64,000 bases of DNA, from contig CDMY01000356.1 of the NCBI GenBank assembly GCA_001179505.1, forward strand, positions 95,875 to 159,874, read 5' to 3'. Positions 13,423-24,994 of this stretch are shown piece after piece. The notes under the pieces were generated by a model that worked only from the letters and a program-made list of their open reading frames with translations, was not told where the DNA came from and ran no database searches. The DNA comes from Vitrella brassicaformis (Eukaryota; Sar; Vitrellaceae). The first letter of the stretch is position 1. Each line of letters starts with the position of its first letter. Made by a program: the position numbers and the translations under genes.

Positions 13423-14396
13423 ATGACGGTGCGCGTGTGGACTGACGGTGAGTGAGGGGAGGGACAACAGGGGGATGCATGGGATTCGATGCCTTCTACA
13501 TCTCTCTCTCCGCCGCTTCTCTGTGAGCGCTGCCGCGTGCAGGTGCCTGCCTCGGCAATGACCATCCGCTCGTGCCGGCTGGGCCATCTGGTTCGGCGAT
13601 GACCATCCTCGGTAAGGGAAGGCACAGAACACAAGAGACACGACAGGAGGGGGGAAGAACACTGGTGGGTGCGTGTGTGTGTCTGTGTGTGTTGCTTGTG
13701 TGTTAGCAACGTCTGTGGTCGTCCGTTCGGCAAGGAGACGAACCAGCGTGCAGAGTTGGTGGCCGTCATCAAGGCACTCGAGGCGTGCAGGTGCGGGCAG
13801 ACGTGTGTGACGGCCATCAAACACAACGGATGGACTTCTGTGTGCATGTGCAATCTGTGCAGGAATGACCTCAGCACCACCCTGGTCATCTTCACGGACT
13901 CCAAGTACACGATCGACTGCATGCGCAAGTGGCTCAAGAAGTGGAAGAAAAATGGCTGGACCAACTCATCGGGCAATGTAAGTACACTCTCCCACGCGGA
14001 CCAAAGACATGCAACTCAACATCATTGCATCATTGCTCTATGTGTGTCGTGTGTATGTGTTGTTCAATCAGGACGTTGCCAACCAGGACCTGATCAAGAA
14101 GTTGGACTCCCTCATGCAGGCAGGCACAGCCACAACCCAAAACAATACCGACCCGCACGTGTGTATGTGTGGTGTGTGTGTGTGTGGGTCAGGAGCGCAA
14201 GAAGGGCGGTGCGCATTGCCACCTCGAGCACCTGCCGGCCCACAACAACAAACATGGCAACGAGCAGGCCGACCTCATGGCCAAGAGGGCTGCCCAGAAT
14301 CTGCCCGTGCCTTCCTATCCGGACAGCATCATCCTCTACGTCAACTACGTCAACTACGATGACGACTCCGACTCCTCCGATGACGACTACTACTAG
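13423..14396 (+). pseudogene. Ribonuclease H1-like gene, copy 1, frameshifted in exon 2
   Basis: Six exons parallel copy 2: 13423-13447, 13543-13611, 13707-13790, 13863-13977, 14072-14119 (GC donor) and 14193-14396. Motifs of the RNase H1 fold are visible: TDGACLGN, ETNQRAELVAVIKALEA, FTDSKYTID, and HNNKHGNEQADLMAKRAA, followed by an acidic Tyr/Asp/Ser tail. Exon 2 is 69 nt against 73 nt in copy 2. The missing 4 nt break the frame between the TDG motif and the AGWAIWF strand, although all flanking splice phases are kept. Unless another splice site or a sequencing error explains this, the product is truncated. The tail differs from copy 2, and the third exon retains the catalytic glutamate. 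The family cleaves RNA in RNA:DNA hybrids. Confidence 0.7.
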
Positions 14397-16030
14397 TCCT
14401 CCTCCGATCCCTCCGATCACACACACACACACACACACACACATACATATACACACACACACATACACACACACACATACATGCATACAGGCTGGTGGTA
14501 GTGGTGCCTTGGGGGAGGGGGAGGGGGAAGGAAAGCGGAGGACACGTGTCGGTCTGAGTGTGTACACACAATACAGATACATAGATGACTTACTTACGTC
14601 GTATCCATCCATCCATCCACCCATACTCACTCGGGCGATGTGGCGGTATGGGTGTTCAGAGGATAGGCTGGCCTGTCATGTGCAGATTAGGGCAGGCAGC
14701 TCACCTTGTACAGTCAGTACAGCACCTGTGAGAGAGCACCTCTCCTTCCATCCACTACACACACACACATAGATACACACAGAGGTGGGTGGGTGTTCCT
14801 GTCTTGTCGATATGTGGGGAGGCAGGCATCTCGCCACACCCAAGAGTTGCATCTCAGGGAGGCACCTCAGTTGCCACCCTCGGATGTTGCCTTGGGTGTG
14901 GCGACGTGCCTCCCTTCCCACAGCTGCGCTTTTTGTCGACGGACAAAAGCAAGCACTAATGGACTGACAGATGAGCGATCGAGCGAGCGAGCGAGCGTGT
15001 GCGTCGCTGCAAAGCAAAGGCAACGCAGCAGAAGCACACGATCGCTGCTTGGCTCGGATCTGGTGGCCTGCCTTGTGGGGGAAGGAAGAGAGAGAGGGCA
15101 GACAGCCATGCAAATGGTATGTCTGATGCCGCTCTGGGCCTGTGGGTAATGCGCTAATGTAGTGCACGCATGTACACACTTATACAGTATGTATGTACAT
15201 ATGTGGGCGCTGACAGACAGGCCCTCCCGGGCCCCTGTTTTGTCAGAGTTCGTCTGACAGTCATGACTGACCGACAAACGTGAGTGACGTGACTGAGTGC
15301 GATTGATTGGCCGGATGGGTCAATCAATGCACCTGTTGTGGGTGGAGCCACTGCTATGTCTCTCATGTCTGTCTGTCTGACTGACTGTCTGTCTGCACCC
15401 AGAGCGGAGTGCCTGTACAGAAGGCTGCGCACACGACGGACGAGTTGGTTCTGAGTGAATCACATCACATCCTCCCGGTGCGATTTGATTTGTCGCGTGT
15501 CGTATCGCGATGGTCAGACAGGGCGATGCGATGAGGTCGTGTGTGGGCACACATTCGGGCCACCCACTTCAGACACCTTCACCCACCCCCACGCCACACT
15601 ACACACCAACCGCCATTGCAAAACCCACACACATTCCAGCAGCTGGCCACAGCACACCATCACATCAACCCTCATCTCCTCCCTCCTGCGGATGAGTCAG
15701 ACAGTCAGACAGACAAACGCACGGAGGGAAGGGTAATTTCACCAGATTCTCTCGCTTCCTGCGCTTGCACAAGACGAACAGAGGACAGTCACTCACCCCC
15801 ACACGACGGAGACACGGAGAATGGGAAAAATCCCATCATCCAGGGTGACCGGAAAACGGGACTCCCAACCGTCAACCGCAGCCCGCACATTTGGGCGTTG
15901 AGAGTCTTCTTCAGTTGTAGTCGTCCAGACAAAGGCGAAGGAAGGAATCTTCGGTCAGTTCGAAACTGTTTGGAGCACTTGAGCACAGCTTGTTGGTTGA
16001 ACGTGAGGCTTGGCTTGCTGCTGCGCGAAG
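14397..16030. other. Spacer between the two RNase H copies; part of a tandem duplication
   Basis: No gene is seen. The part up to about 15.5 kb resembles the stretch downstream of copy 2 (17.0-17.9 kb), including an identical 20-mer at 15148-15167 and 17571-17590, so the duplicated unit includes 3' flanks. CA repeats lie at 14417-14476. A foldback element interrupts it at 14813-14922. Confidence 0.6.
14813..14922. mobile_element. Short foldback (MITE-like) insertion, about 110 bp
   Basis: The element starts TGTGGG and ends CCCACA. A perfect 13-bp inverted repeat (CGCCACACCCAAG at 14832-14844, its complement at 14891-14903) is flanked by a second arm, GGGAGGCA/TGCCTCCC-like. The duplicated flank of RNase H copy 2 joins GTCTTGTCGATA (17381-17392) almost directly to TTTTTGTCGAC, whereas here the same two flanks (14801-14812 and about 14930-14940) are separated by the palindromic segment. 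That gives a filled site and an empty site. No target-site duplication or coding capacity was recognised. Confidence 0.55.
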
Positions 16031-17025
16031 ATGTCGGTGTCGGTGTGGACGGACGGTGAGTGGGAGGGACAAAGGGGGAGAGGAGGAGAGGGGGGATGCG
16101 ATGTGCCCTTCTGTATCCCTGCTGTCATTTTGCCTTGTGTCCCCTTGTCTTGTCTGTGTGCAGGTGCCTGCCTTGGCAATGGCACGGGGTACCCTCGCGC
16201 TGGATGGGCCATTTGGTTTGACGACAATGACGCCGAGTAAGCGAGAGAAGGAACAGAGCACAAGAGAGAGGTTGTGCGTACCTGCGGCTTCCCCTGTGTG
16301 TGTGTGTGTGTCTTCTGCAGCAATGACCTCAATCGCTTGTACGGCAAGCAGACGAACCAGCGTGCGGAGATGTTTGCTGTCATCAAGGCACTCGAGGCGT
16401 GCAGGTACGGTCCTGATGGCACATCTAACACTCATGTGCCACATCACTCGGGCGCACGTCTGCGGCGCGTGCGGTGTGGGTGTGCAGGGATGACCTGCGT
16501 TATCCCCTGGTCGTCTACACGGACTCCAAGTACACGATCGACTGCATGTACAAGTGGCTCAAGAAGTGGAAGAGCAACGACTGGACCAACGCGCTAGGAA
16601 ACGTAAGCTCTCCCACACGCGCACCCCACCTGAACCCCTGCCAGCCGGATCGTCTCTGTGTTGTGTCTGTGTTGTTCAATCAGGACGTTGCCAACCAGGA
16701 CCTGATCAAGACGTTGGACTTCCTCATGCAGGCAGGCAGAGCACCACGAAAGAACATCAGACGTACGACACCGACTCTCTCTCTCTCTCTTGTGTGTGTG
16801 TGTGTGTGTGCCTGTGCGTGTCAGGAGCGTGAGAATTCTTCCTGGGTGTGCACGTTGTGCGGCGCCACGAACGGCGGCGTGACCCTCGAGCACGTGCCTG
16901 CCCACAGCAACAACAAGGGCAACGAGGAGGCCGACCTCATGGCCAAGCACGCCGCCCAGTTCTACGACGAACCCTACGACCAGGACGCCATCATCCGCGA
17001 GTGCCTCGACCAGTACGACGACTAG
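16031..17025 (+). CDS. Ribonuclease H1-like protein, copy 2 (intact)
   Basis: Six exons (16031-16055, 16164-16236, 16321-16404, 16488-16602, 16684-16731, 16825-17025) give 181 residues. The protein is a bare RNase H domain with the acidic catalytic set in place: Asp8 (WTDGA), Glu49 (TNQRAEMF), Asp73 (YTDSKYTID) and Asp152 (GNEEADLMAKHAA), with His142 in VPAHSN. Such enzymes cut the RNA strand of RNA:DNA hybrids during replication and R-loop removal. No hybrid-binding domain and no clear organelle leader is seen, so a nuclear or cytosolic enzyme is likely. A short Cys-containing insert (WVCTLCGATN, residues 122-131) precedes the conserved VTLEHVPAH strand and is absent from copy 1. The fifth intron starts with GC. 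The tail DEPYDQDAIIRECLDQYDD is acidic. Confidence 0.85.
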
Positions 17026-18870
17026 ATTCACACATAGATAGATCCATGCAGCAAACTGAGGTTGGGAGGGGTGGGAGGTGGCTCATGGGGCGGGGATTGG
17101 GAGGGTCGGGGAGGTTTGGGGGGGCTGACCTGTATACGTACGATATTGATATCCAATCCATAGATGTGTATTGTAGGTGATGTGGGGCGCTCTTGTGCAT
17201 AGGTAGGTATCTGTCCATAGGATGGATGTGTAGATTTGTCCAGCCGTAGTCCAGGCATCTCACCGCACCGCACCGCACCGCACCGCACCTTGCCTCCACT
17301 CCACTTGCGCACACAAACACGCAGACACACACACACACACACACAGGTACACACGGGTGGGCGTGTGGGCGGGTGTTCCCGTCTTGTCGATACCTTTTTT
17401 GTCGACAGAGGGTGTGTACTGACTGACTGACTCTGACCGAGCACTGCGGTGCTGGTTTGATAAGGGAGCGAGCGGGCTCGGCTCGTGAGGGAAGGAACAG
17501 AGAGAGAGCGCGTCAAGCCATGTCAAGCCATGGAAGCTGGCATGATGCCGCTCTGTCATGTATGTGTGGCTAATGCGCTAATGTAGTGCATCGCTCACAC
17601 ATCTCTGTGGGCGCCGAGAGCGGTCGCCGCACCCCCTTTGACTGACTGAGACATGACTGACGTGGCTTGTGCGACTGTCACGCATACAATGCGATGGCGA
17701 TGAACTCGCAAAGTGAAGAGTGTGTCTCGTCTGTCGTTCTGCACCACGAGTGCATCGATACAACGAGCCGGCCCGGAAGGGCAAACAGAGCCGTGTGCCA
17801 CTCGTGGCGGCGGACTCATGAACGAACGAATGATGCTGATTCTGAATGAATCGGATCACTCGTGTCGCGGTGGCCAAGTCCATTGACAGATGCGATGGCT
17901 CGTGCCATGCAATGACGGACAGTCACGGGCCCAGAAGGCGACCCGGCCCTGCATGCGCGCAGCACAGTGCATGACATGCGAGAGGCATGCCGAGCGACGA
18001 GAAGCGACCAGCACAAGACGGTCCGCGCTCACCGCACACGAGCTGACACAAAGTGTCACTCATCGATGCGATACCGAGCGACAGATGGGGGGAGAGAGAG
18101 AGAGGGAGATGGGCAGGCAGGCAGACAGGTACACATCCGCCACACATCCACCAGCAACGCATCTATGCATCAGGACAACCAAAAATGTCAGAGAATCAAA
18201 ACCGAACACCACCGAAACAACCCCAGCCGACCCACACTCCCATCACCCAGGGCGTCGCTGTCCATTTCCTCACGCGCCATGAACTGCTTCATCTACAGGA
18301 ACACACACACACACACACACACATGGCGTGACATCCCGCCTCATGTGCTTCTTCTTCTGCTATACTCGCGAGCGTACATGTCTCCAGGTGTGGTCAATGG
18401 TCATGTTGATTGCAGCGGGTGACGAAGAAGAGACACACATGTACACAAGTGCTGTTGTCTCTCGTTACTGCAGATCGTGTGGCGGCGGTCACCTGCAGGT
18501 CTGTGTGAGTTTGCGTGGCCCTTTCTCTGTGCGAATGACTTATCCGACACCGACTCACACACAAGTTGTTGAATCAATCATGTCAACAGAGTCATGTACA
18601 CACACGCGCGCACACGAACATATGGATCGATCACACAACAAGGTCAGCCTGCCGTCCTGTCCTCTGCCACCAATCAGCGAAAAAGTCCCCTCGATCCCCC
18701 CCTCACTCACTCACTCACTCCACAGTTTGTCTGTCGTCTGTCTATCTATGTATCTATCTACAAGGCTAGCTCCCGCGCTGCATTCAGCCAGACCACTGAC
18801 TGTGTGAGTGTGTGCCTGGCCTGTGTGTGCCCCTTGGAAGCACACACGCCCCTGCCTGCCTGTGCCTGCC
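17026..18870. other. Non-coding spacer with repeats
   Basis: The first part is the duplicated flank described for RNase H. A CACCG pentamer array lies at 17262-17290 and a CA dinucleotide run at 18301-18322. A short ATG frame at 18185 (starting MSENQNRTPP) has some non-repeat composition but no splice donor or family match, so it is not called. Confidence 0.5.
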
Positions 18871-19727
18871 TCACAGTGGCCTTTTCTTGTTCTTGTTGGC
18901 GTAGTACTGGTCCTCTCTCTCCTGCTCCTCCTGCGCTGACAGCACCAGCATCTCCGCCTCGTCAACCGTCAAGTCGTCCAGACGAGCAATCAGCACCTTC
19001 CGCTCGTAATCGCGCAGCTGCACACAGAACACATCACATGAGACAGCGTCAACACAGCCACGTCACGTATCCATCCACCCTCCCCTCCCTCCCTCCCTCC
19101 CTCGCTCCCTCTGACTGACTGACTGACCTGTCGAGCGTATGTGGTGTCTTTGGAGTAGACGCGGAAGACATAAGTGAGTGTCCAAATGAGTGTGGCGACG
19201 CCCACGGCGCCCACGCCAAACCACCGCTGGAGGTCGAACTCGTCCATGCCCGTTGTCTCCAGGATGTAGCTGTAGAGGAAGAACGGCGCTATCGACAGGA
19301 ACAGCGTGCCCAGGATGACATTGCCGCGGGTGAGGGGGATGGGGAAGTCGTTCTTCTCCACGTCCTCCTCCCCCAGCTTGACCACGGCGGCCTTGAGCTC
19401 CTCGATCAGCTGCCGCCGGTCCTCCTCGCTCATTTCTTCTTCGTCTTGGCCGCCCTTCCCGTCGCCCTGTGCTGATGCCGGTGTGACGGTCTTCGTGTCC
19501 GCATCTGCCTGCCGCTGCGTCGGCTGCTGTGCCGGCGGTGCGAGAGATGCCGACGGCTTCTCTGCGACTGTGTCGCTGAGCCTCGTCCACTGCGGTGAAA
19601 GGAGGGATGCACGCCGGCCGATAGAGGAGAGCCGCACGCCAGATGGGGAGAAGCAGAGCAGCTGCTGCAGCGGTGCAGCTAGCAGCAGCAGCAGCAGCAG
19701 CGTACCTGATGACAGAGATGGCCACAT
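18871..19727 (-). CDS. DUF3007-family plastid membrane protein with bipartite leader
   Basis: Two exons (19727-19128, 19017-18871) give 248 residues. The start at 19727 is chosen because it opens a classic signal peptide, with a hydrophobic run of leucines at residues 10-16 and cleavage near LLC/FSPSG. Phe26 would then be residue +1 of a transit peptide, the hallmark of ER-routed complex plastids. After an Ala/Gln/Glu-rich linker come two membrane segments, around GNVILGTLFLSIAPFFLYS and FGVGAVGVATLIWTLTYVF. The intron then falls inside the motif TTYARQ/LRDYERKVLIARL, followed by DDLTVDEAEML. The FRVYSKDTTYA..LRDYE..VL..RL pattern is the DUF3007 signature of cyanobacteria and plastids. Its molecular role is not known to me. 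The protein ends in a basic tail NKNKKRPL. It is divergent from the next gene, 205 bp away. Confidence 0.8.
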
Positions 19728-19932
19728 CTTTCTTCTTGACCAGCCAAGCTCGCCATCGCATGAGCTCGCAAATAGATGAGCCTCCGTTCCTGGCGCTTCG
19801 TCTTCGAGCTGCAGCATGTCTGTGGTATGCACCTCATCATCGATTCGCGGAAGATCTTTGCCCATCCAAGCTGAGACCTGACTCTGGGGCCATCTGCTCA
19901 CGTCAGCACTCATGGAGGAGGCCACGTCGCGG
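19728..19932. promoter_or_regulatory. Shared divergent promoter region (DUF3007 / helical-repeat protein)
   Basis: This 205-bp interval separates two opposite start codons. It carries GAGCTCGCAA at 19762-19771 and an AAGCTCGCC half-match just upstream near 19746, which recalls the paired motifs in other divergent spacers. Confidence 0.45.
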
Positions 19933-22900
19933 ATGAGATGGCTGGCTGCGTCACGGCAGTGCATGCCTGCCGCATCCAGCCATCCGAGGGGTACTCATGC
20001 CCTCTGGTTGTGGCGGCTGGGTCAGCGGCGGTTCAAGACGCGGGTTCAGCAGGCCGTCAGGATTGGCCAGAAGAACCTCAGGCAGCACATGAGAAGGGTC
20101 AGCCGCCCGCCGACACGAAGCGATGAATCACTGGATGCATCCCATCTCATCTCTCGCTTGTTCTCTGGTGGTACCATCGCAGGCTCTCAACCGTGAGGAC
20201 CGTCTGATAATGCAGGAGCGTCGTGTGGAGCGGCCATACCGCTACCACATGGTCAAGCACGTCACCGACCCGTCAGTGGCCTCCCGCACCTCCCTAGGGA
20301 GCGGCCTGCGGTCTGCCGGGCAGGCCATTCGGTATTTGAGCCCCTTCGGCAACATCAAGACGGCCTCGCCCAGCGAACTGGTGCAGATCGCAACTATCAG
20401 CACTGACGTGTTCAAAAGGCATCACAGGCTGTGGTGACCAGACGGGAGGGAAGGGGGCGTGCTTGCCTGTCTGTCTGTCTAGCGGATGTGTGTCTGGCGT
20501 GTGTTGTGTGCAGGAGTCGGATTGCAGGTCGGTGTATGACGCTGATGCCCCGGCTGTCGGGCAGCGAGATGGCGCAGCTCATGCACTGCTTCGCCACGGT
20601 GAGGTTCCCCTGTGCTGCTCTCTTGCGGGCTGTCGTGCCTCGGATGGACCAACTCAGGTCGGCGACCACAGCAATGAACTGTCATGTCAGGGCCGTTGTA
20701 TGTTTCGTGTCTGTGCGTGTGTGTGTGCAGGATGTTTCTGAGTGGGTCTGACTATGCGATGATCCTTCATGCATTTGCCGTCTTCGACGTTAAGGACCCA
20801 CGGGTAAGTGGGTGTGCCAAGCCAAGCCAAGCAGGGAAGAGTGGGTGTACGTCATGTGTGCATTTCTGTATGTGTGTGGGTTCGTGCAGGTGTTACGGCA
20901 TGTGTTGGGGGCCGCCCCGCAGTGCTTTCTGGACGAAGACTATGCTGTGTGTATACAACGACAGACATTGATGGACACCACATGGAGCGGCGGGGCGTAG
21001 CGTATGGGCCCCGTGCTGTGCTGTGCTGTGCTGTGCTGTGTGTTCCTCAGGGCGACTCGTCGTGTCTGCACCGTGACCTGGCTCTCCTGTGCAAAGGTGA
21101 GAGTGTGAAGCCATCAACCCATCCCTGCAGGCAGGCAGCACAGATGCTCTGTCTGTCGGTCTGTCTATCTATCTTTCTCTGTGTGTGTGGATTGGCTGGC
21201 TGCCACTGCTCAGCGTGTGGCCACTTCGGCGAGCAGCACAACGCCCTCCTCAACTACACCTCCGAGACCTACCGCACATCCATCGATCGGTACATCAAGG
21301 CCATCGCAGAGAGACAGAGGTGAGAGAGAAGCCACACCACACGCCAGCCAACATAAAAGGGGGGTCGAGTCGGCAGACAATCTCTCCCACCATCGCATCG
21401 TGCCATGCATGTCAGGTGTGCGGCGGAGCGTGTGGGTGCTGGCCAGCTGTTTGAGCTGCCGGATGTCGACCAGGAGGCTGATGGTATGAAGGATACACAC
21501 GATACATACACCACATAAATGAGGCTTGGTGGGCAGCCAGCCAGCCTTGCAAACCGTTCTCTTTTCTTCCTATTGCTCAGACCAGGACATTGCGCCTCCC
21601 AGCAGCAGAGACATCAGGTGTGTGTCCGTTTCACACACATCCATCCATCCATCCATGGCTCCATCAATGACTTGCTGTGTTTGGCGTGTGTGCACTGCAG
21701 CCACGTGGTGGGTGCCTTCAGCCGGCTGCAGGTCAAGGACGAGCCCCTCTGTGCAGCCGTCAAGACACTCATCACACGCACCACACCACCACACAAACCG
21801 GTTGCCCCGGCCGGTGGTGCTGCCGGCACCTACTGGCTCGCCGCTGACCGATATGAATACGCACACGCGTGCAGCAATCGACAGACGTCACCACCCGTAC
21901 AAGCGGCCGCCGGTGGTGGCGATGAGAGCGTCATGGGGCTGCGGGAGCAAGGGAGGGGCGGTGGCTCGGTGTACAGGTGGGGTGTGGGCGAGCTGACCAG
22001 GACGGTGACGGCCATGGCGGACTGTGGATATGTCGATAAGGTAGGTGGGCGGCATGTGCGTGTAGTGTTTTGTCTTGTCGCCTTGTGTTGTGTTGTATTT
22101 ATTATTTGTCAGGATGTGACGGTGCGGTGGATGGATGGAGTGCGAAAGACGCTCCACACGCTCGACATTGAGACGACGTAGGGCTGGCTACACACTCACG
22201 AACGAACGAACAGCTCGGCAATCCTGCATCCTGCGTCCTGTGTCCTTGGTTGTTTGAATCAATGGTGCAGAGTGGATGTACTGAGGGCCGCTGACCGCCT
22301 CGGTAATCATATTACCTATCCTTCCCACCGACTTTGCACTGTGACATGTATCTCATGCCGACTTCTGGCTGGCTGCATGTCATGTCGTCAGGTTGCTACA
22401 GCCGTTGGCTGCTGCGGAGAGTGTACAATCGCCTCTACAAGATGATGCACACTCGCACGCCACCTCCACTTGAGGTGTGTGTAGTGCATGCCAGAACTGA
22501 CGCCACACCAGGCCGCACCGCACCGCACACAGTGGTGGCCTGGCCGTGTGTGTCCCTCACACAGGTGACGCTAGACCTGCTCGATATCTACGGGCAGCTG
22601 CCATATGCACACGCCGGCCTCTCGTGGGAACTCCATCGCCGGGTCGCCCGGATTGGGGCATCGTGGACGGCTGCCGCACTGCCCCCGCTGCCCAGTGACC
22701 CCACACAAGACGACACACGCCTGTTCCTGCCATCACCCTGTGGACCCCTACTGCCACACCCACAGCCAGGACTACCAAATAAGGACCCTCGTGTCTCTTC
22801 ATTGGCGCCACCAGCAGCGGTGCACGTGGCGAGCGGCCTGTCGTCAAGTGTTGTTGCTGTCGAGGATAGGGTGTATGTGCCGACGACGAGTGTTGTGGGT

Positions 22901-24994
22901 GTCGGCAGGGGTGCGGTGTTGCCGTGGCGGCCAGTGGAGTTCTACTTCCCTGACAAAGTGCCACATGCACTGCTGCCCAGAATACTACAGGTCAGTGCGC
23001 TGTAGTGACCTTGTGCCACATTCTGGTCATGTGTGATTGGTGAGATGATAGAGGGATGGATAGATGTGGACGGACGGATTCTGGTGCATTCATTGTCCAT
23101 TCGTTCAGGCGACTGTGGGTGTGTTTGGCTCCATGAATGCCCCCATCCCGGTGTCTCAGCTGGCCGAGCATCTCAACAAGGCCGCCTTCGCGGGGCTGCC
23201 GACTTCTCTGCTGGTCAAAAACCATACACACCTAGGCAACCACATAGCACAACATCCATCCAGATGGATGGATGGATGTATGACCCTGTCTGTGTGCAGC
23301 TTGATGTGATGGAGTCATGCAACGACCACAACGGCCAACAGCAGCACCAACAGCACCAGCAGCAGCAAGACCCATCCACCCCCTCTACCAACCTCTTCGA
23401 TGCCCTCCCCAAGGTGTGGCGTGCTCTCGACCGCCGGATGGCCACCTACCTCAGGCTCCCACCAGACGGCGGCAATGGTGCACAGCCTCAGCAAGGAGAG
23501 TCCCCCGTATTCCAGAGCGAGGGTGTGGGGCTGCGAGAGGCATGTCGATACGCGAGGGTGATGGCCGGGCGGCTGGGGAGGGTGGGTGGGGGCGGTGGCG
23601 ATGACGGTCCGATGGATGCCATGAGGCGCCGCTTGGACGGCACCAGGGCCTGGATTGTGGACCGACTCAACGACCAAACGGTGAGGGAGGATATCTGCAG
23701 AGATACATGTGAACATATTATTGAGGGGATAGGGTGGTGCGTTCGTTCAGCCCCACCAATGGCGGACAGTCGACGAGGCGATCGATGTGTTTGAGTTCGC
23801 CCTCACGCCCTTGATGCAGCACGGTAGTGGCCATGTTGACGTGGCGGCATCCCCCACTACTGCTGCTGCTGCTGGTGCCGTTGATGCGTGGGGCGGGTCA
23901 GTGGCTCTGGAGAGCATCTCTGTCTTCCTGAGTGAGAACGGACCCCTCCTTAACAAAGCCCATGTCCAACGACTGCTGATGGTGAGCCAGGCAGCACACC
24001 CACACGAACCAGTCAGGAGCTATGTCTTCCTCTCTCCCACCCAGGTCGCCTTCACGGCCCTCTCCCACCCGTCGCTCCAAGACAGCATCGGACGCCTCAC
24101 CTCCCAATTGCACCTGACGACAGCAGAGTCAAGCCAACTACAATCCTTGCTGCAGTGGGTGCAGGCCCTTGCGTCGATCGTATCGGCGGTGATCCACCGG
24201 CTCCACGAGCTGATGCCCATCTTTCCCTCTCCATGGCTCGCCATGGCCGCGGCAGAGAGCAGCCACCTGGTGCGGCTACTAGATGGCCTCCATGGAAACC
24301 TCCCTGCAGAGCATAGTGGGTGGCTGGCGGAGCTCTATTTCTCGAGCACGATGCAGCTTGCCCAGGACTGTCGGCGGCTGGTACTGCGGCCGGTGCTGAC
24401 GCGGCTTGCTGAGAGCCCTGCACTGCTGCTGCCGCTCGATGCCACCACGCTGATGTGCCTGCACACGGCACTGCAGTCGAAGGGCGAGGCGTCTGCCGCC
24501 ATCAGGAGACTGTCGTGGAACGCGCTCAGGTCAGCCACACCGATGGAAAGAAAGTTCATACGGCCTTCCACCCTTGTTCTGTGTCTGTCAGGTTTCCCCA
24601 GCTGGCCGCGAACAAGGCTGGCGGCCCCTTCACCGACCTTGCTCGCCACCGTGTCAGCCCACGGGCATCAGGAGAACCACCAGCTGATGCTTCTGCGGCA
24701 CCCACACACGAATGGGGTGAGAGGCGGCGATCGGTCAACGACTTGCTGTCAGCTGAGCATGAGATGAGGCGGGGAGCGGCGTGGTCAGCCACACCTGCTG
24801 CCGCTGGTGGTGGTGGTGGTGGTGGCGTTGATGGAGTGTATAGCTACAGTGACGTGTACAGCTTGCCGGAGTGCTTCACTGCAAGTGGTTGGAGTAGTGC
24901 ATCGTGCAGCGGGATGGAGGGTGGGGGTGGTCAGTGGTGCGTGTGTGCGAGGGTGCTTCGGGGCATCCGTGTGCGGGCAGTGATGGATGTATGA
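19933..24994 (+). CDS. Large organelle-type helical-repeat protein (OPR/HPR-like), 19 exons
   Basis: Exons: 19933-20097, 20183-20433, 20514-20657, 20731-20803, 20890-20946, 21051-21096, 21214-21319, 21416-21483, 21581-21617, 21701-22040, 22113-22177, 22271-22302, 22392-22474, 22565-22990, 23109-23213, 23300-23680, 23751-23981, 24045-24529, 24592-24994. They total 1,165 residues and all phases fit. The N-terminus is Arg-rich without acids (MRWLAASRQCMPAAS, RLGQRRFKTRVQQ), like a mitochondrial presequence. The body holds repeated helix pairs such as SGSEMAQLMHCFATV..ALLRAVVPRM, SGSDYAMILHAFAVFDVKDPR and HVVGAFSRLQVKDEPL, recalling heptatrico-/octotricopeptide RNA-binding proteins of apicomplexan and algal organelles. 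A Gln/His tract lies near 23337. No RAP domain was recognised at the C-terminus. The proposed role in organelle RNA metabolism is inference. A 21-nt upstream in-frame ATG at 19912 is an alternative start. Confidence 0.7.
21013..21041 (+). repeat. GTGCT pentamer repeat at a 3' splice tract
   Basis: About six GTGCT units lie immediately before the acceptor at 21048-21050 of the helical-repeat gene, taking the place of a polypyrimidine tract. Confidence 0.85.

Noticed and set aside
13543-13611. Alternative splice site to rescue RNase H copy 1
   Set aside because: No AG or GT nearby restores frame while keeping the TDG and AGWAIW strands, so the 4-nt loss is kept as the simplest reading.
18185-18331. 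Short plus-strand frame starting MSENQNRTPP
   Set aside because: It runs into CACA repeats and has no usable donor or family resemblance.
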